A stretch of DNA of 64,000 nucleotides from an uncultured Porphyromonadaceae bacterium (lineage in GTDB: Bacteria > Bacteroidota > Bacteroidia > Bacteroidales > Muribaculaceae): assembly GCA_900545955.1 (NCBI GenBank), contig URAU01000007.1, forward strand, positions 1-64,000, in the 5' to 3' direction. Of this stretch, positions 48,913-57,025 are shown piece by piece. The translations under genes were made by a program, and so were the position numbers. The notes below the pieces were generated by a model. That model saw nothing but the letters and a program-made list of their open reading frames with translations, was not told where the DNA came from and did no database searches. The first letter of the stretch is position 1; every line of letters begins with the position of its first letter.

Positions 48913-49551
48913 TCAGAGAACGCGGCGTGCGCCAAGATAGCGCGAGGCGTAGTACGCACCCGAAAGTCGGTCGATACGAATGCCACCGCCTACGGCAGCG
49001 TGGATGAAGGTAATTTCACCCGTAGCGGGATCATTGTCGATGGCAATAGCCACATGCCCCACGCGGCTGCTACGCGAATTGCGGCCCTTGAAGAAAAGAA
49101 GGTCGCCGGCGCTCACTTCGTCGCGGGCGATTTTTGAACCCTGGCCATACTGTACGGCCGACGAGGGTGAAAGCTCGACTCCGAACTGGCCGAAAACGTA
49201 GCTTGTGAATCCCGAGCAATCGAACCCTTTGGGCGATTTGCCGCCGCGCACATAGCGTGTACCCATGAATTTGCGGGCGAATCCGAGCATATCGGATACC
49301 ATCTGCGGGTCGGCTTCGCCGGCCGAAAGGATTCCGTCGTCGAGCAGCTCCATGCCGGCAGCAGGAACAATCTCGAAGGGATTGGTATGGGAAATCGAGG
49401 CATAATGCATCTCGGCTTCGTCGGCAGCCTGGCGGGCGCTTACGGCGCGCGATGCGTGGTGTGTGTGTTGCTTCTGCGCAGTGCGCTCGGCGCCTGCCGG
49501 AAAGGCAACCGCGAGGGCAAGAAGAGCTGAAGCTATGAGGTTTCGAATCAT
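48913..49551 (-). CDS. NlpC/P60-family cell-wall hydrolase, exported
   Basis: 212 aa from ATG 49551, whose product begins MIRNLIASALLALAVAFPAGA, a signal peptide; an ATG at 49584 would extend it unhelpfully. Residues about 95-212 are an NlpC/P60 domain with catalytic Cys in GFDCSGFTSYVF, His in RVGHVAIAID and a downstream third residue near FIHAAVGGG. It probably cleaves D-Glu-mDAP bonds in peptidoglycan stem peptides. The region 25-90 is a linker without recognised domain. Single gene; a TAACTTTG-like box lies on the minus strand (complement of 49643-49650). Confidence 0.9.
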   Translation of the reverse strand: MIRNLIASALLALAVAFPAGAERTAQKQHTHHASRAVSARQAADEAEMHYASISHTNPFEIVPAAGMELLDDGILSAGEADPQMVSDMLGFARKFMGTRYVRGGKSPKGFDCSGFTSYVFGQFGVELSPSSAVQYGQGSKIARDEVSAGDLLFFKGRNSRSSRVGHVAIAIDNDPATGEITFIHAAVGGGIRIDRLSGAYYASRYLGARRVL

Positions 49552-49796
49552 AAAGGTTAAAGAGGAGAGCGCCGACCGGCGCATACGAAAAAGAAATCGC
49601 CCGGACCGATGCCGTGTAACGACATTATTGTCCGAACGATTGCAAAGTTAGCAAATTCAGCCCTTAAACGAAAATATAGTCGGGGTAAATATGCTGATTT
49701 TATGTTAATTTAAGTTATCCACAATTATCAGTGCGCTTAGAGAGTGTTTGAATTTAACCCAAATAAAGAATTAGAAAATTCTTTTCCTTCCCTCTC

Positions 49797-50435
49797 TTAG
49801 AAGAGCCAGGCGGCGGTTACATTCCAGAAGCGATTCTTTGCGTCGACACCAATCGGCCCGTAAAGCGAAGAGTCGCCCGATGCGGAGTTGCTGAGGCCGA
49901 GGCCATAGGCAGCGCCAATCTCAAGCTTGTTGATTATCGTGAGGCCGAACCCGAAAGTCCAGGCGAAATCAAACTTGCGATTATCCCAGGCGTTTTTCAC
50001 ATTTCGACTTGATACGAGGAAAGAAAAGTCGGGGCCGGTAGCCACATAAGGCGTCACAAATTTGCCTACCACGGGCAGCCCCAGATTCCAGCGCAGGTTC
50101 ACGGGAATCTCGATGTAGCTGCGGCTCACGGTCACGTCGTTGTGGCCGGCCTCCTTCAGGTCGTAGTCTGCTATGGCGCGGGCCGAGCGGCGCGTGAACA
50201 TAAGCGAAGCGTCCACGCCAAAGCCCAGGGGGGTGGAGAACTTCATCATACCGCCAAGCGTATAGCCCGAACGGTTGTCGGCGGCAAATGCGCTTTCGTT
50301 GAATTTGAGTGAATTGATGGTCACGCCACCCTTCAGACCGAAGGTAACCGGAGTAGCCCCTTTCGCCGCCGGTGCAGACGCAAAGGCCGAGATGGCCACA
50401 AGAGCCACAGCAAAGCATTTCAAGAATTTTTTCAT
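49797..50435 (-). CDS. Outer-membrane beta-barrel protein (PorT-like), paralogue of the one at 41248
   Basis: 212 aa from ATG 50435 (MKKFLKCFAVALVAISAFASAPAAKG, signal peptide); ATG 50447 is an alternative. Alternating amphipathic strands (VTFGLKGGVTINSLKFN, GFGVDASLMFTRRSARA, IEIPVNLRWNLGL, FVTPYVATGPDFSFLV) and the C-terminal aromatic FWNVTAAWLF indicate an eight- to ten-strand outer-membrane barrel of the PF13568 type. Its function is unknown. A minus-strand TAATTTTG box (complement of 50487-50494) lies close by, divergent from the promoter of the DUF59 gene. Confidence 0.8.
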   Translation of the reverse strand: MKKFLKCFAVALVAISAFASAPAAKGATPVTFGLKGGVTINSLKFNESAFAADNRSGYTLGGMMKFSTPLGFGVDASLMFTRRSARAIADYDLKEAGHNDVTVSRSYIEIPVNLRWNLGLPVVGKFVTPYVATGPDFSFLVSSRNVKNAWDNRKFDFAWTFGFGLTIINKLEIGAAYGLGLSNSASGDSSLYGPIGVDAKNRFWNVTAAWLF

Positions 50436-50486
50436 AGACTGTATCATTGTATTCGGTTAAGTTGCAACCACCGGAGGGGTGCGATG

Positions 50487-50534
50487 CAAAATTAGGAAAA
50501 TTTGCCGAGAAATCGCAGAAAAGAGCTAACTTTG
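50487..50534. promoter_or_regulatory. Divergent promoters for the barrel gene and the DUF59 gene
   Basis: Minus strand: TAATTTTG (complement of 50487-50494), serving the barrel gene. Plus strand: TTTG 50501-50504, 22-nt spacer, TAACTTTG 50527-50534, serving the DUF59 gene. The two -7 boxes are less than 50 nt apart. Confidence 0.6.
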
Positions 50535-50601
50535 CGTAAATCCCACAAAATAATCAGACAAAACAATCCGACAAAACGACTCGATAAATATACCGGCATT
50601 T

Positions 50602-50922
50602 ATGGACGCAGAAAAACATCTGGAACTCGAAGAAAAAGTGGTTGCGATGCTCAAGACGGTGTTCGACCCGGAAATACCGGTCGACATCTACAGTCTCGGC
50701 CTGGTTTACCGCATCGACCTCAGCGACGACGGCAACCTTACCGTCGACATGACCATGACGGCACCCTCCTGCCCCATGGCCGACTTTATCCTTGAGGATA
50801 CGCGCCAGAAACTGGAGTCGATAGAAGGGATCGGAACCGTGACCATCAACCTCGTTTTCGAGCCCGAATGGAACAAGGACATGATGAGCGAGGAGGCCAA
50901 ACTCGAACTCGGCATGCTCTGA
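50602..50922 (+). CDS. DUF59/MIP18-family iron-sulfur assembly factor
   Basis: 106 aa. The whole protein is one DUF59 domain: VFDPEIPVDIYSLGLVYRIDL, DMTMTAPSCPMADFILEDTRQKL with the conserved Cys in the T-x-x-x-C-P motif, and VTINLVFEPEWNKDMM. Relatives (SufT, PaaD-like, MIP18) help mature Fe-S proteins. It is followed 27 nt later by lpxH, with which it shares a transcript. A client cannot be named; the Fe-S oxidoreductase at 52177 is nearby but in its own unit. Confidence 0.9.
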   Translation: MDAEKHLELEEKVVAMLKTVFDPEIPVDIYSLGLVYRIDLSDDGNLTVDMTMTAPSCPMADFILEDTRQKLESIEGIGTVTINLVFEPEWNKDMMSEEAKLELGML

Positions 50923-50949
50923 ACCGACCCCGACACCAAGCCACAGCCC

Positions 50950-51699
50950 ATGGGAAAGACCTATTTCATATCCGACCTCCATCTGGGAGCCGGCTACATA
51001 TCCGACGGCAGGGCTCACCAGCAGCGTGTGGTGCGCTTCCTCGACAGCATCGCCGACGACGCCGACGAGCTGATAATGCTCGGCGACGTGCTCGACTACT
51101 GGTATGAATACCGCACAGTGGTTCCGCGCGGATTCACGCGATTTTTCGGCGCACTGGCCCGTCTGGCCGACCGCGGAGTGAAAATAACATGGTTCATAGG
51201 CAACCACGACATATGGCTTTTCGACTACCTGCGCGACGAAATCGGCATGCGCGTGGTCGACGGCAGCGAAGTGCGCGAAATCTACGGCCGTAAATTCTAT
51301 ATGGCCCACGGCGATGGCGTAGGGCGGCTGCCGGCATCGTTCCGCATGATGCGTTCTATATTCCGTAACCGCCTCTGCCAGAAACTCTATGCGGCTATCC
51401 ATCCGCGGTGGACAATTCCATTCGCACATGCATGGAGCACCCATTCACGCAACTATGAGGCATATGAGGCCACGGAAGGAGTCGACAGTTCCGACCCCCT
51501 TGTGGATTTCTGCCGCGAGTATCTGCGCGACGTCGATTCGACGGTCGACTATTTCGTGTTCGGACACCGCCATGTGCTGGCCGACTTCCCGCTGAATCCC
51601 CAGGGATGCCGCATGGTTATTCTCGGCGACTGGATACGACATTTCTCCTACGGCGTATTCGACGGGCAATCGTTCGCACTTAGAATTTTTAGCGATTAA
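50950..51699 (+). CDS. lpxH: UDP-2,3-diacylglucosamine pyrophosphatase (LpxH-like)
   Basis: 249-aa calcineurin-like metallophosphoesterase. Metal-binding motifs in order: SDLHLGAGY, MLGDVLDYWYEY, IGNHDIWLF, MAHGDGVG and FGHRH. It hydrolyses UDP-2,3-diacylglucosamine to lipid X at the inner membrane in lipid A synthesis. Full family length. Shares a transcript with the DUF59 gene 27 nt upstream. Confidence 0.9.
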   Translation: MGKTYFISDLHLGAGYISDGRAHQQRVVRFLDSIADDADELIMLGDVLDYWYEYRTVVPRGFTRFFGALARLADRGVKITWFIGNHDIWLFDYLRDEIGMRVVDGSEVREIYGRKFYMAHGDGVGRLPASFRMMRSIFRNRLCQKLYAAIHPRWTIPFAHAWSTHSRNYEAYEATEGVDSSDPLVDFCREYLRDVDSTVDYFVFGHRHVLADFPLNPQGCRMVILGDWIRHFSYGVFDGQSFALRIFSD

Positions 51700-51866
51700 A
51701 TGCCTTTTTGCTGAAAAAATTATTTTTCACGGATACGCACGCCAAGCAAACCGCATACAGACTTTAGCAGTCAAATCTTTCTATTTATCAAGACATTAAA
51801 TCCGGCATAATATAGAGCGAACAAAAACATAGCTAAAAAAGTATGCCGTAAAACATATTAAAAAAT
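51700..51866. other. AT-rich non-coding spacer after lpxH
   Basis: No ORF. AT-rich with no convincing terminator directly after lpxH; the nearest strong one is that of the sRNA candidate at 51956-51990. Confidence 0.5.
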
Positions 51867-51897
51867 TTTGTAGCTAAGATAAAAAGGGTGAACTTTG
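51867..51897 (+). promoter_or_regulatory. Promoter of the short RNA candidate
   Basis: TTTG 51867-51870, exactly 19 nt, GAACTTTG 51890-51897 (consensus TAnnTTTG with the first base changed). Start near 51904. Confidence 0.6.
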
Positions 51898-51903
51898 CGT
51901 CAC

Positions 51904-51990
51904 AAACCTAAAACAATCTTTTTTACCTTAGAAATTGTACCTATTGGAAACCAATAAAGGGGCGCTTAGTGATAAGCGCCCCTTTATTTT
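51904..51990 (+). ncRNA. Candidate small RNA with three hairpins
   Basis: About 85 nt between a promoter and a strong terminator with no ORF. Hairpins: ACAAT/ATTGT (51913-51938), TATTGG-AAA-CCAATA (51942-51956), and the terminator AAAGGGGCGCTTA/TAAGCGCCCCTTT (51956-51985). The A/U-rich loop of the first hairpin (CTTTTTTACCTTAGAA) is the only extended single-stranded region, a plausible base-pairing seed. Alternatively it is only the late terminator of the lpxH transcript. Confidence 0.55.
51956..51990 (+). terminator. Strong intrinsic terminator
   Basis: A 13-bp perfect stem (51956-51968 with 51973-51985) closes on the tetraloop GTGA, followed by TATTTT. It ends the sRNA candidate. Confidence 0.85.
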
Positions 51991-52067
51991 CATACATCCC
52001 CTCCGGGGTGGCATGCGGAGCGCGGCGACGGAGCAAGTCTAAATTAATGTGAAAATGGGCCACAGAG

Positions 52068-52098
52068 GTTGAATTTGTTAAAATTAATGCTAAATTTG
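52068..52098 (+). promoter_or_regulatory. Promoter of the 2-oxoacid oxidoreductase operon
   Basis: GTTG 52068-52071, 19-nt spacer, TAAATTTG 52091-52098. Start near 52105, about 70 nt before the first gene. Confidence 0.6.
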
Positions 52099-52176
52099 TG
52101 GCTAAGTACCTGGTCGAAATCTTGAACAGCTACTTACATCAACAACTTCCATACACTCACACTTACATTTAAGCTT

Positions 52177-52407
52177 ATGGCAAAAATTCATGGAGCCGTC
52201 ACAATTGAAAAAGAGCGCTGCAAAGGATGCGACCTCTGCGTGGTGGCCTGCCCGTGCGACGTTCTCGCCCTTCAGCCCAAGGTAGTGAACGACCGCGGCT
52301 ATCACTTCGCCTATCCCCTCAACGAGGAAGCGTGTATAGGATGCGCCGCATGCGCTCTTGTATGCCCCGACGCCTGCATCGAGGTATACAAGGTAGTGGT
52401 GAAATAA
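52177..52407 (+). CDS. korD: 2-oxoacid:ferredoxin oxidoreductase, delta (ferredoxin-like) subunit
   Basis: 76 aa with two 4Fe-4S clusters. The first motif is CKGCDLCVVACP (Cx2Cx2Cx3CP); the second is CIGCAACALVCP. It carries electrons from the thiamine-dependent alpha/beta subunits to ferredoxin. First gene of the delta-alpha-beta-gamma operon; the alpha gene follows 70 nt later. Size and cluster spacing are normal for KorD/VorD. Confidence 0.93.
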   Translation: MAKIHGAVTIEKERCKGCDLCVVACPCDVLALQPKVVNDRGYHFAYPLNEEACIGCAACALVCPDACIEVYKVVVK

Positions 52408-52477
52408 CCGGCCACCGGCATCTGCAATCAAAAATCAAAAGAAACAGAACACACCCAAGCAAACCATCGCAAAAAGG

Positions 52478-53572
52478 ATGAAAGAAGAAATAATACTGAT
52501 GAAGGGCAATGAAGCTATAGCCCACGCCGCCATCCGCTACGGCGCCGACGGCTATTTCGGTTACCCCATCACCCCCCAGAGCGAAGTTCTTGAAACGCTT
52601 GAGGCACTCATGCCGTGGGAAACCACGGGCATGACCGTACTCCAGGCCGAGAGCGAAGTCTCCTCGATCAACATGGTATACGGCGGCGCCGCAACGGGCA
52701 AAGCCGTGATGACCTCCTCGTCGTCGCCCGGCGTGAGCCTCATGCAGGAGGGAATCTCCTATCTGGCCGCTTCGGAGCTGCCCGCACTGATAGTCAACGT
52801 GATGCGCGGAGGCCCCGGTCTCGGCACCATCCATCCGTCGCAGTCCGACTACTTCCAGGCCACCAAGGGAGGCGGCCACGGCGACTACCACCTGATTGTG
52901 CTCGCCCCGTCGACCGTCCAGGAAATGGCCGACTTCGTGGGCCTCGGCTTCGATCTTGCATTCAAATACCGCACACCCTCCATGATACTTGCCGACGGCA
53001 TTGTGGGCCAGATGATGGAAAAAGTAGTGCTGCCTCCGCAGCGTCCGCGACGCACGGCCGAGGAAATCGAGCGCCAGTGTCCATGGGCCGTCACGGGCCG
53101 TAAGGGCGGCCGCGCGCGCAATGTCGTGACCTCGCTCGAGCTCGATTCCGCCATTATGGAGAAAAACAACGAGCGCTTCCAACGCACCTACCGTGAAATC
53201 GAGAAAAACGAAGTGCGCTACGAAGCCCGCTACACCGACGATGCCGACTACCTCATCGTAGCATTCGGCTCCATAGCCCGCATCTGCCTCAAGGCCATCG
53301 AGGAAGCCCGTAAGGAGGGAATCAAGATAGGCCTGATACGGCCCATCACGCTCTGGCCATTCCCCTACGAAGCCATCCGCGAAGCCGCCAAAGGCGTAAA
53401 AGGAATCCTCTGCGTGGAAATCAACGCAGGCCAGATGATCGAGGACGTCCGCCTGGCCGTAAGCGACTCCGTGCCGGTGCGCCACTTCGGCCGCATGGGC
53501 GGAATCGTTCCCAACCCCCAGGAGGTGCTCGACGCGCTCCATAAAGATTTCATCAACCCAGCTAAAGCCTGA
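52478..53572 (+). CDS. korA: 2-oxoacid:ferredoxin oxidoreductase, alpha subunit (KorA/VorB-like)
   Basis: 364 aa. Pyrimidine-binding domain I (about 8-190: GNEAIAHAAIRYGADGYFGYPITPQSEV, ESEVSSINMVYGGAATGKAVMTSSSSPG) and a domain II (about 240-345: DYLIVAFGSIARICLKAIEEARKEGIKIGLIRPITLWPFP). With the beta subunit it decarboxylates a 2-oxoacid oxidatively to the acyl-CoA. By neighbourhood and length it may be a 2-oxoglutarate (Kor) or branched-chain 2-oxoacid (Vor) enzyme; sequence alone does not decide. The beta gene starts 8 nt after the stop. Confidence 0.9.
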   Translation: MKEEIILMKGNEAIAHAAIRYGADGYFGYPITPQSEVLETLEALMPWETTGMTVLQAESEVSSINMVYGGAATGKAVMTSSSSPGVSLMQEGISYLAASELPALIVNVMRGGPGLGTIHPSQSDYFQATKGGGHGDYHLIVLAPSTVQEMADFVGLGFDLAFKYRTPSMILADGIVGQMMEKVVLPPQRPRRTAEEIERQCPWAVTGRKGGRARNVVTSLELDSAIMEKNNERFQRTYREIEKNEVRYEARYTDDADYLIVAFGSIARICLKAIEEARKEGIKIGLIRPITLWPFPYEAIREAAKGVKGILCVEINAGQMIEDVRLAVSDSVPVRHFGRMGGIVPNPQEVLDALHKDFINPAKA

Positions 53573-53580
53573 ACCGAGCC

Positions 53581-54369
53581 ATGACACGTGAAGAAATAAT
53601 AGCCAACGGCACCAAAGTATATGCGCGGCCGAAACTTCTGAACCGCAACGTGATGCACTATTGTCCGGGCTGCAGCCACGGCGTAGTCCACAAACTCGTG
53701 GCCGAGGTAATCGAAGAGCTCGGTCTCGAGGAGAAAGCCATCGGCATAGCCCCCGTAGGGTGTGCCGTATTCGCCTACAACTACATCGACTGCGACTGGG
53801 TAGAGGCCGCCCACGGGCGCGCTCCGGCCCTGGCCACCGCCGTGAGCCGCCTGCATCCTGGAAACGTGGTGTTCACCTACCAGGGCGACGGCGACCTCGC
53901 CGCCATTGGCACCGCCGAGACCATCCACGCCTGCACACGCGGCGAAAACATTGTGATAATCCTCATAAACAACGGCATCTACGGCATGACCGGCGGACAG
54001 ATGTCGCCCACCACCCTCGAGGGCGCCAAGACAGCCACCACCCCCTACGGCCGCCGCCACGACCTCAACGGCTTCCCCCTCAAGGTAGCCGATGTGGTCA
54101 GCCTGCTCGACGGCACATGCTACGTGACCCGTCAGGCCGTCCACACCCCTGCCGCCGTGCGCAAGGCGAAGGCAGCCCTCAAGAAAGCCTTCCTCAATGC
54201 CCAGGCCAAGAAAGGCACCTCGTTTGTCGAGATTGTCAGCACTTGCTCGTCGGGCTGGAAGATGACCCCCGAGAAAGCCAACCAGTGGATGGCCGAGAAC
54301 ATGTTCGCCCACTACCCGCTGGGCGACGTGAAGGACAACACCAAAGCAGAAGCAACCGACGCCCAATAA
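53581..54369 (+). CDS. korB: 2-oxoacid:ferredoxin oxidoreductase, beta (thiamine pyrophosphate) subunit
   Basis: 262 aa. HYCPGCSHGVVHKLVAEVIEEL holds the subunit's start motif. The thiamine diphosphate/Mg site is GDGDLAAIGTAETIHACTRGENIVIILINNGIYGMTGGQMSPTT (GDGD then about 28 residues to NN). CxxC and a later Cys (STCSSGW) may ligate a cluster or be structural. It provides the catalytic cofactor of the complex. The gamma gene follows after 40 nt. Confidence 0.93.
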   Translation: MTREEIIANGTKVYARPKLLNRNVMHYCPGCSHGVVHKLVAEVIEELGLEEKAIGIAPVGCAVFAYNYIDCDWVEAAHGRAPALATAVSRLHPGNVVFTYQGDGDLAAIGTAETIHACTRGENIVIILINNGIYGMTGGQMSPTTLEGAKTATTPYGRRHDLNGFPLKVADVVSLLDGTCYVTRQAVHTPAAVRKAKAALKKAFLNAQAKKGTSFVEIVSTCSSGWKMTPEKANQWMAENMFAHYPLGDVKDNTKAEATDAQ

Positions 54370-54409
54370 GCCACCGGCTGCATTTCCAACCATTCAAACC
54401 CTCACTGAA

Positions 54410-54949
54410 ATGACCGACGAAATAATTATAGCCGGATTCGGCGGACAAGGCGTGCTCTCCATGGGTAAAATCCTGGCATACGCAGCCCTCGAAAACGACC
54501 TGGAAGTCACATGGATGCCCTCCTACGGTCCCGAACAGCGCGGCGGCACAGCCAACGTGACCGTGATTCTCAGCGACGAGCCCATCTCGTCGCCGGTGCT
54601 CGACCGCTACGATACAGCCGTGATCCTCAACCAGCAGAGCCTCGACAAGTTCGAGAGCAAGGTAAAACCCGGAGGCGTACTCATCTACGACCCCTACGGA
54701 ATCCACCATGCCCCCACGCGCACCGACATCACCGTGGTGCCGGTCGACGCAATGGACGCCACCATCGAAATGGGTCAGGCCAAGAGCTACAACATGATAC
54801 TGCTCGGCGCCCTGCTGAAAATGCGTCCCGACGTACCGGTTGAAGCGGTGGTACGCGGCCTGAAAAAAGCCCTTCCGGAGCGCCACCACAAACTGATACC
54901 CGTCAACGAAGCCGCCATCCGCAAAGGCATGGAGCTCGTCAAGCAGTAA
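54410..54949 (+). CDS. korC: 2-oxoacid:ferredoxin oxidoreductase, gamma subunit
   Basis: 179 aa. The GFGGQGVLSMGKILAYAAL start and MPSYGPEQRGGTANVTVILSDEPISSPVL are the gamma-subunit (POR_N) signatures, the CoA-side domain of the complex. It completes the four-subunit set encoded from 52177. Followed by a strong terminator. Confidence 0.94.
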   Translation: MTDEIIIAGFGGQGVLSMGKILAYAALENDLEVTWMPSYGPEQRGGTANVTVILSDEPISSPVLDRYDTAVILNQQSLDKFESKVKPGGVLIYDPYGIHHAPTRTDITVVPVDAMDATIEMGQAKSYNMILLGALLKMRPDVPVEAVVRGLKKALPERHHKLIPVNEAAIRKGMELVKQ

Positions 54950-54977
54950 CTCCACACCGCACAACATAACCATAGAC

Positions 54978-55018
54978 GGCGTTTCAGACCGCAAAGATTC
55001 TGAAACGCCGCCTTTTAT
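54978..55018 (+). terminator. Terminator of the kor operon
   Basis: GGCGTTTCAGA (54978-54988) pairs perfectly with TCTGAAACGCC (54999-55009); TTTTATTT follows after GCC. Confidence 0.85.
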
Positions 55019-55159
55019 TTAGGTGACCAGTCATTTAGGCCGTATCAACAACCAAAATTTATCTTTAACTTATTAGATGAACTGGTTGATTTACTCATTG
55101 CGGCAGAAATTACGGGATTTTTTCATTAAATTTGCGGCGCTAAATCTCAGATTACGTAA

Positions 55160-56986
55160 ATGAAAGATTTTTTCGATATACTCCGCAGATTTGTTCCGCC
55201 ATATAAAAAGTTTGTTGTTCTCAACATAATCTGCAACATCCTCTCGGCCATTCTCACGCTCTTTTCCTTCGCCATCATCATCCCCATCCTCGAGATGCTT
55301 TTCAAGGTGCGCGAAGGTGTCTACGAGTACATGACCCTCGGCCAGGGCTCGGTGAAGGATGTGATAATCAACAATTTCTACTACTATACCCAGGAAGCCA
55401 TAGCCGAATACGGACAAGCTACCACGCTTGCCTTGCTGGCCGCTCTCCTTGTGGTGATGACCGGACTGAAGACGGGCGTAACCTACCTCTGCTCCTACTT
55501 CATAATCCCGATGCGCAACGGCATAGTGCGCGACATACGCAACTATGTGTTCAACAAGATGGTATCGCTGCCCATCTCCTTCTTTACCTCTGCCCGCAAG
55601 GGCGACGTGATGGCGCGCATGAGCGGCGACGTGGCTGAAATCGAGAATTCCATCATGCAGAGCCTCGACATGATGTTCAAGAACCCCATAATGATTCTGG
55701 CATGCCTGGGCACCATGTTTGCCATATCCTGGCAGCTCACAGTGTTCGTACTGGTGCTTCTGCCCCTGGCCGGCCTCGTGATGGGTCAGGTGGGAAAGTC
55801 GCTCAAACGTAAATCCCTGGAGCAGCAGAATCAGTGGGGCGTCCTGATGAGCACCATCGAGGAATGTCTCGGCGGACTGCGCATCATAAAGGCCTTCAAT
55901 GCCGAAGAGAAGGTGAAGGCCCGCTTTCACCGCGAGAACCAGACCTACTACCGGCTGAGCAACCGAATAGCCCGGCGCCAGTCGCTCGCCCACCCCATGA
56001 GCGAATTCCTCGGCACAACGGCCATAGCCATCGTGCTCTGGTTCGGCGGCTCGCTCATCCTCGGCGGCACCTCGAGCCTAAACGCCTCGGAGTTCATCTA
56101 TTATATGGTGATATTCTACACCATCATCAACCCCGCCAAAGACCTCAGCAAGGCCATGTATTCAATTCAGAAAGGCCTTGCCTCGATGGTGCGCGTCGAT
56201 AAGATTCTCGGCGCGAAAAACCCCATCACCGACCCCGAGAAGCCACTTGAGATCAAACATCTCAAGGGCCATATCACATACGACGACGTTACGTTCGCTT
56301 ACGGCGACAACGAAGTGCTCCACGACGTCAGCCTCGACATACCGGCCGGCTCCACAGTGGCCCTCGTAGGCCAGTCGGGCTCCGGCAAATCGACCATGGC
56401 CGACCTCCTGCCGCGCTTCTACGACGTGCAGAAAGGAGCCATCAAGGTCGACGGCATCGACGTGCGCGACATGCGCGTCCACGACCTACGCTCCTTCATG
56501 GGCAACGTCAACCAGGAAGCCATCCTCTTCAACGACACCTTCTACAACAACATAACTTTCGGTGTGGAAAACGCCACACGCGAGGAGGTGGAGCGCGCCG
56601 CCAAGGTTGCCAATGCCCACGAATTCATAATGGCATCGGAAAAAGGCTACGACACCAACATCGGCGACCGCGGCTGCCGTCTGTCGGGCGGTCAGCGCCA
56701 GCGCATCTCCATTGCCCGCGCCATACTCAAGAACCCGCCTCTGCTAATTCTCGACGAGGCCACCTCCGCCCTCGACACAGAAAGCGAAAAACTCGTGCAG
56801 GAGGCCCTCGACCGACTGATGGAGGGACGTACCACACTGGTAATAGCCCACCGCCTCTCCACCATTAAAAACGCCGACCTGATCTGCGTGCTCCACGAAG
56901 GACGCATCGTAGAGCGCGGCACCCACCAGGAACTCATGGCCAAAAACGGCTACTACAAGCATCTGGTCGACATGCAGACCTTCTGA
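55160..56986 (+). CDS. ABC transporter, fused permease/ATPase (MsbA-like exporter)
   Basis: 608-aa half-transporter acting as a homodimer. The transmembrane domain (about 10-330) has six helices (FVVLNIICNILSAILTLFSFAII, LALLAALLVVMTGL and others). In the ATPase domain (about 355-600) Walker A is LVGQSGSGKST, the Q-loop NVNQEAILF, the signature LSGGQRQRISIARAIL, Walker B LLILDEATSALD and the switch His IAHRLSTI. It probably flips lipids or exports a lipid-linked molecule; lipid A core is the reference substrate, but drugs or peptides cannot be excluded. A TAAATTTG box at 55127-55134 lies shortly upstream. tsaD follows after 39 nt. Confidence 0.93.
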   Translation: MKDFFDILRRFVPPYKKFVVLNIICNILSAILTLFSFAIIIPILEMLFKVREGVYEYMTLGQGSVKDVIINNFYYYTQEAIAEYGQATTLALLAALLVVMTGLKTGVTYLCSYFIIPMRNGIVRDIRNYVFNKMVSLPISFFTSARKGDVMARMSGDVAEIENSIMQSLDMMFKNPIMILACLGTMFAISWQLTVFVLVLLPLAGLVMGQVGKSLKRKSLEQQNQWGVLMSTIEECLGGLRIIKAFNAEEKVKARFHRENQTYYRLSNRIARRQSLAHPMSEFLGTTAIAIVLWFGGSLILGGTSSLNASEFIYYMVIFYTIINPAKDLSKAMYSIQKGLASMVRVDKILGAKNPITDPEKPLEIKHLKGHITYDDVTFAYGDNEVLHDVSLDIPAGSTVALVGQSGSGKSTMADLLPRFYDVQKGAIKVDGIDVRDMRVHDLRSFMGNVNQEAILFNDTFYNNITFGVENATREEVERAAKVANAHEFIMASEKGYDTNIGDRGCRLSGGQRQRISIARAILKNPPLLILDEATSALDTESEKLVQEALDRLMEGRTTLVIAHRLSTIKNADLICVLHEGRIVERGTHQELMAKNGYYKHLVDMQTF

Positions 56987-57025
56987 CCGGACAGTCGGCC
57001 GTCAACTTCATAAAGGATACAAGCA

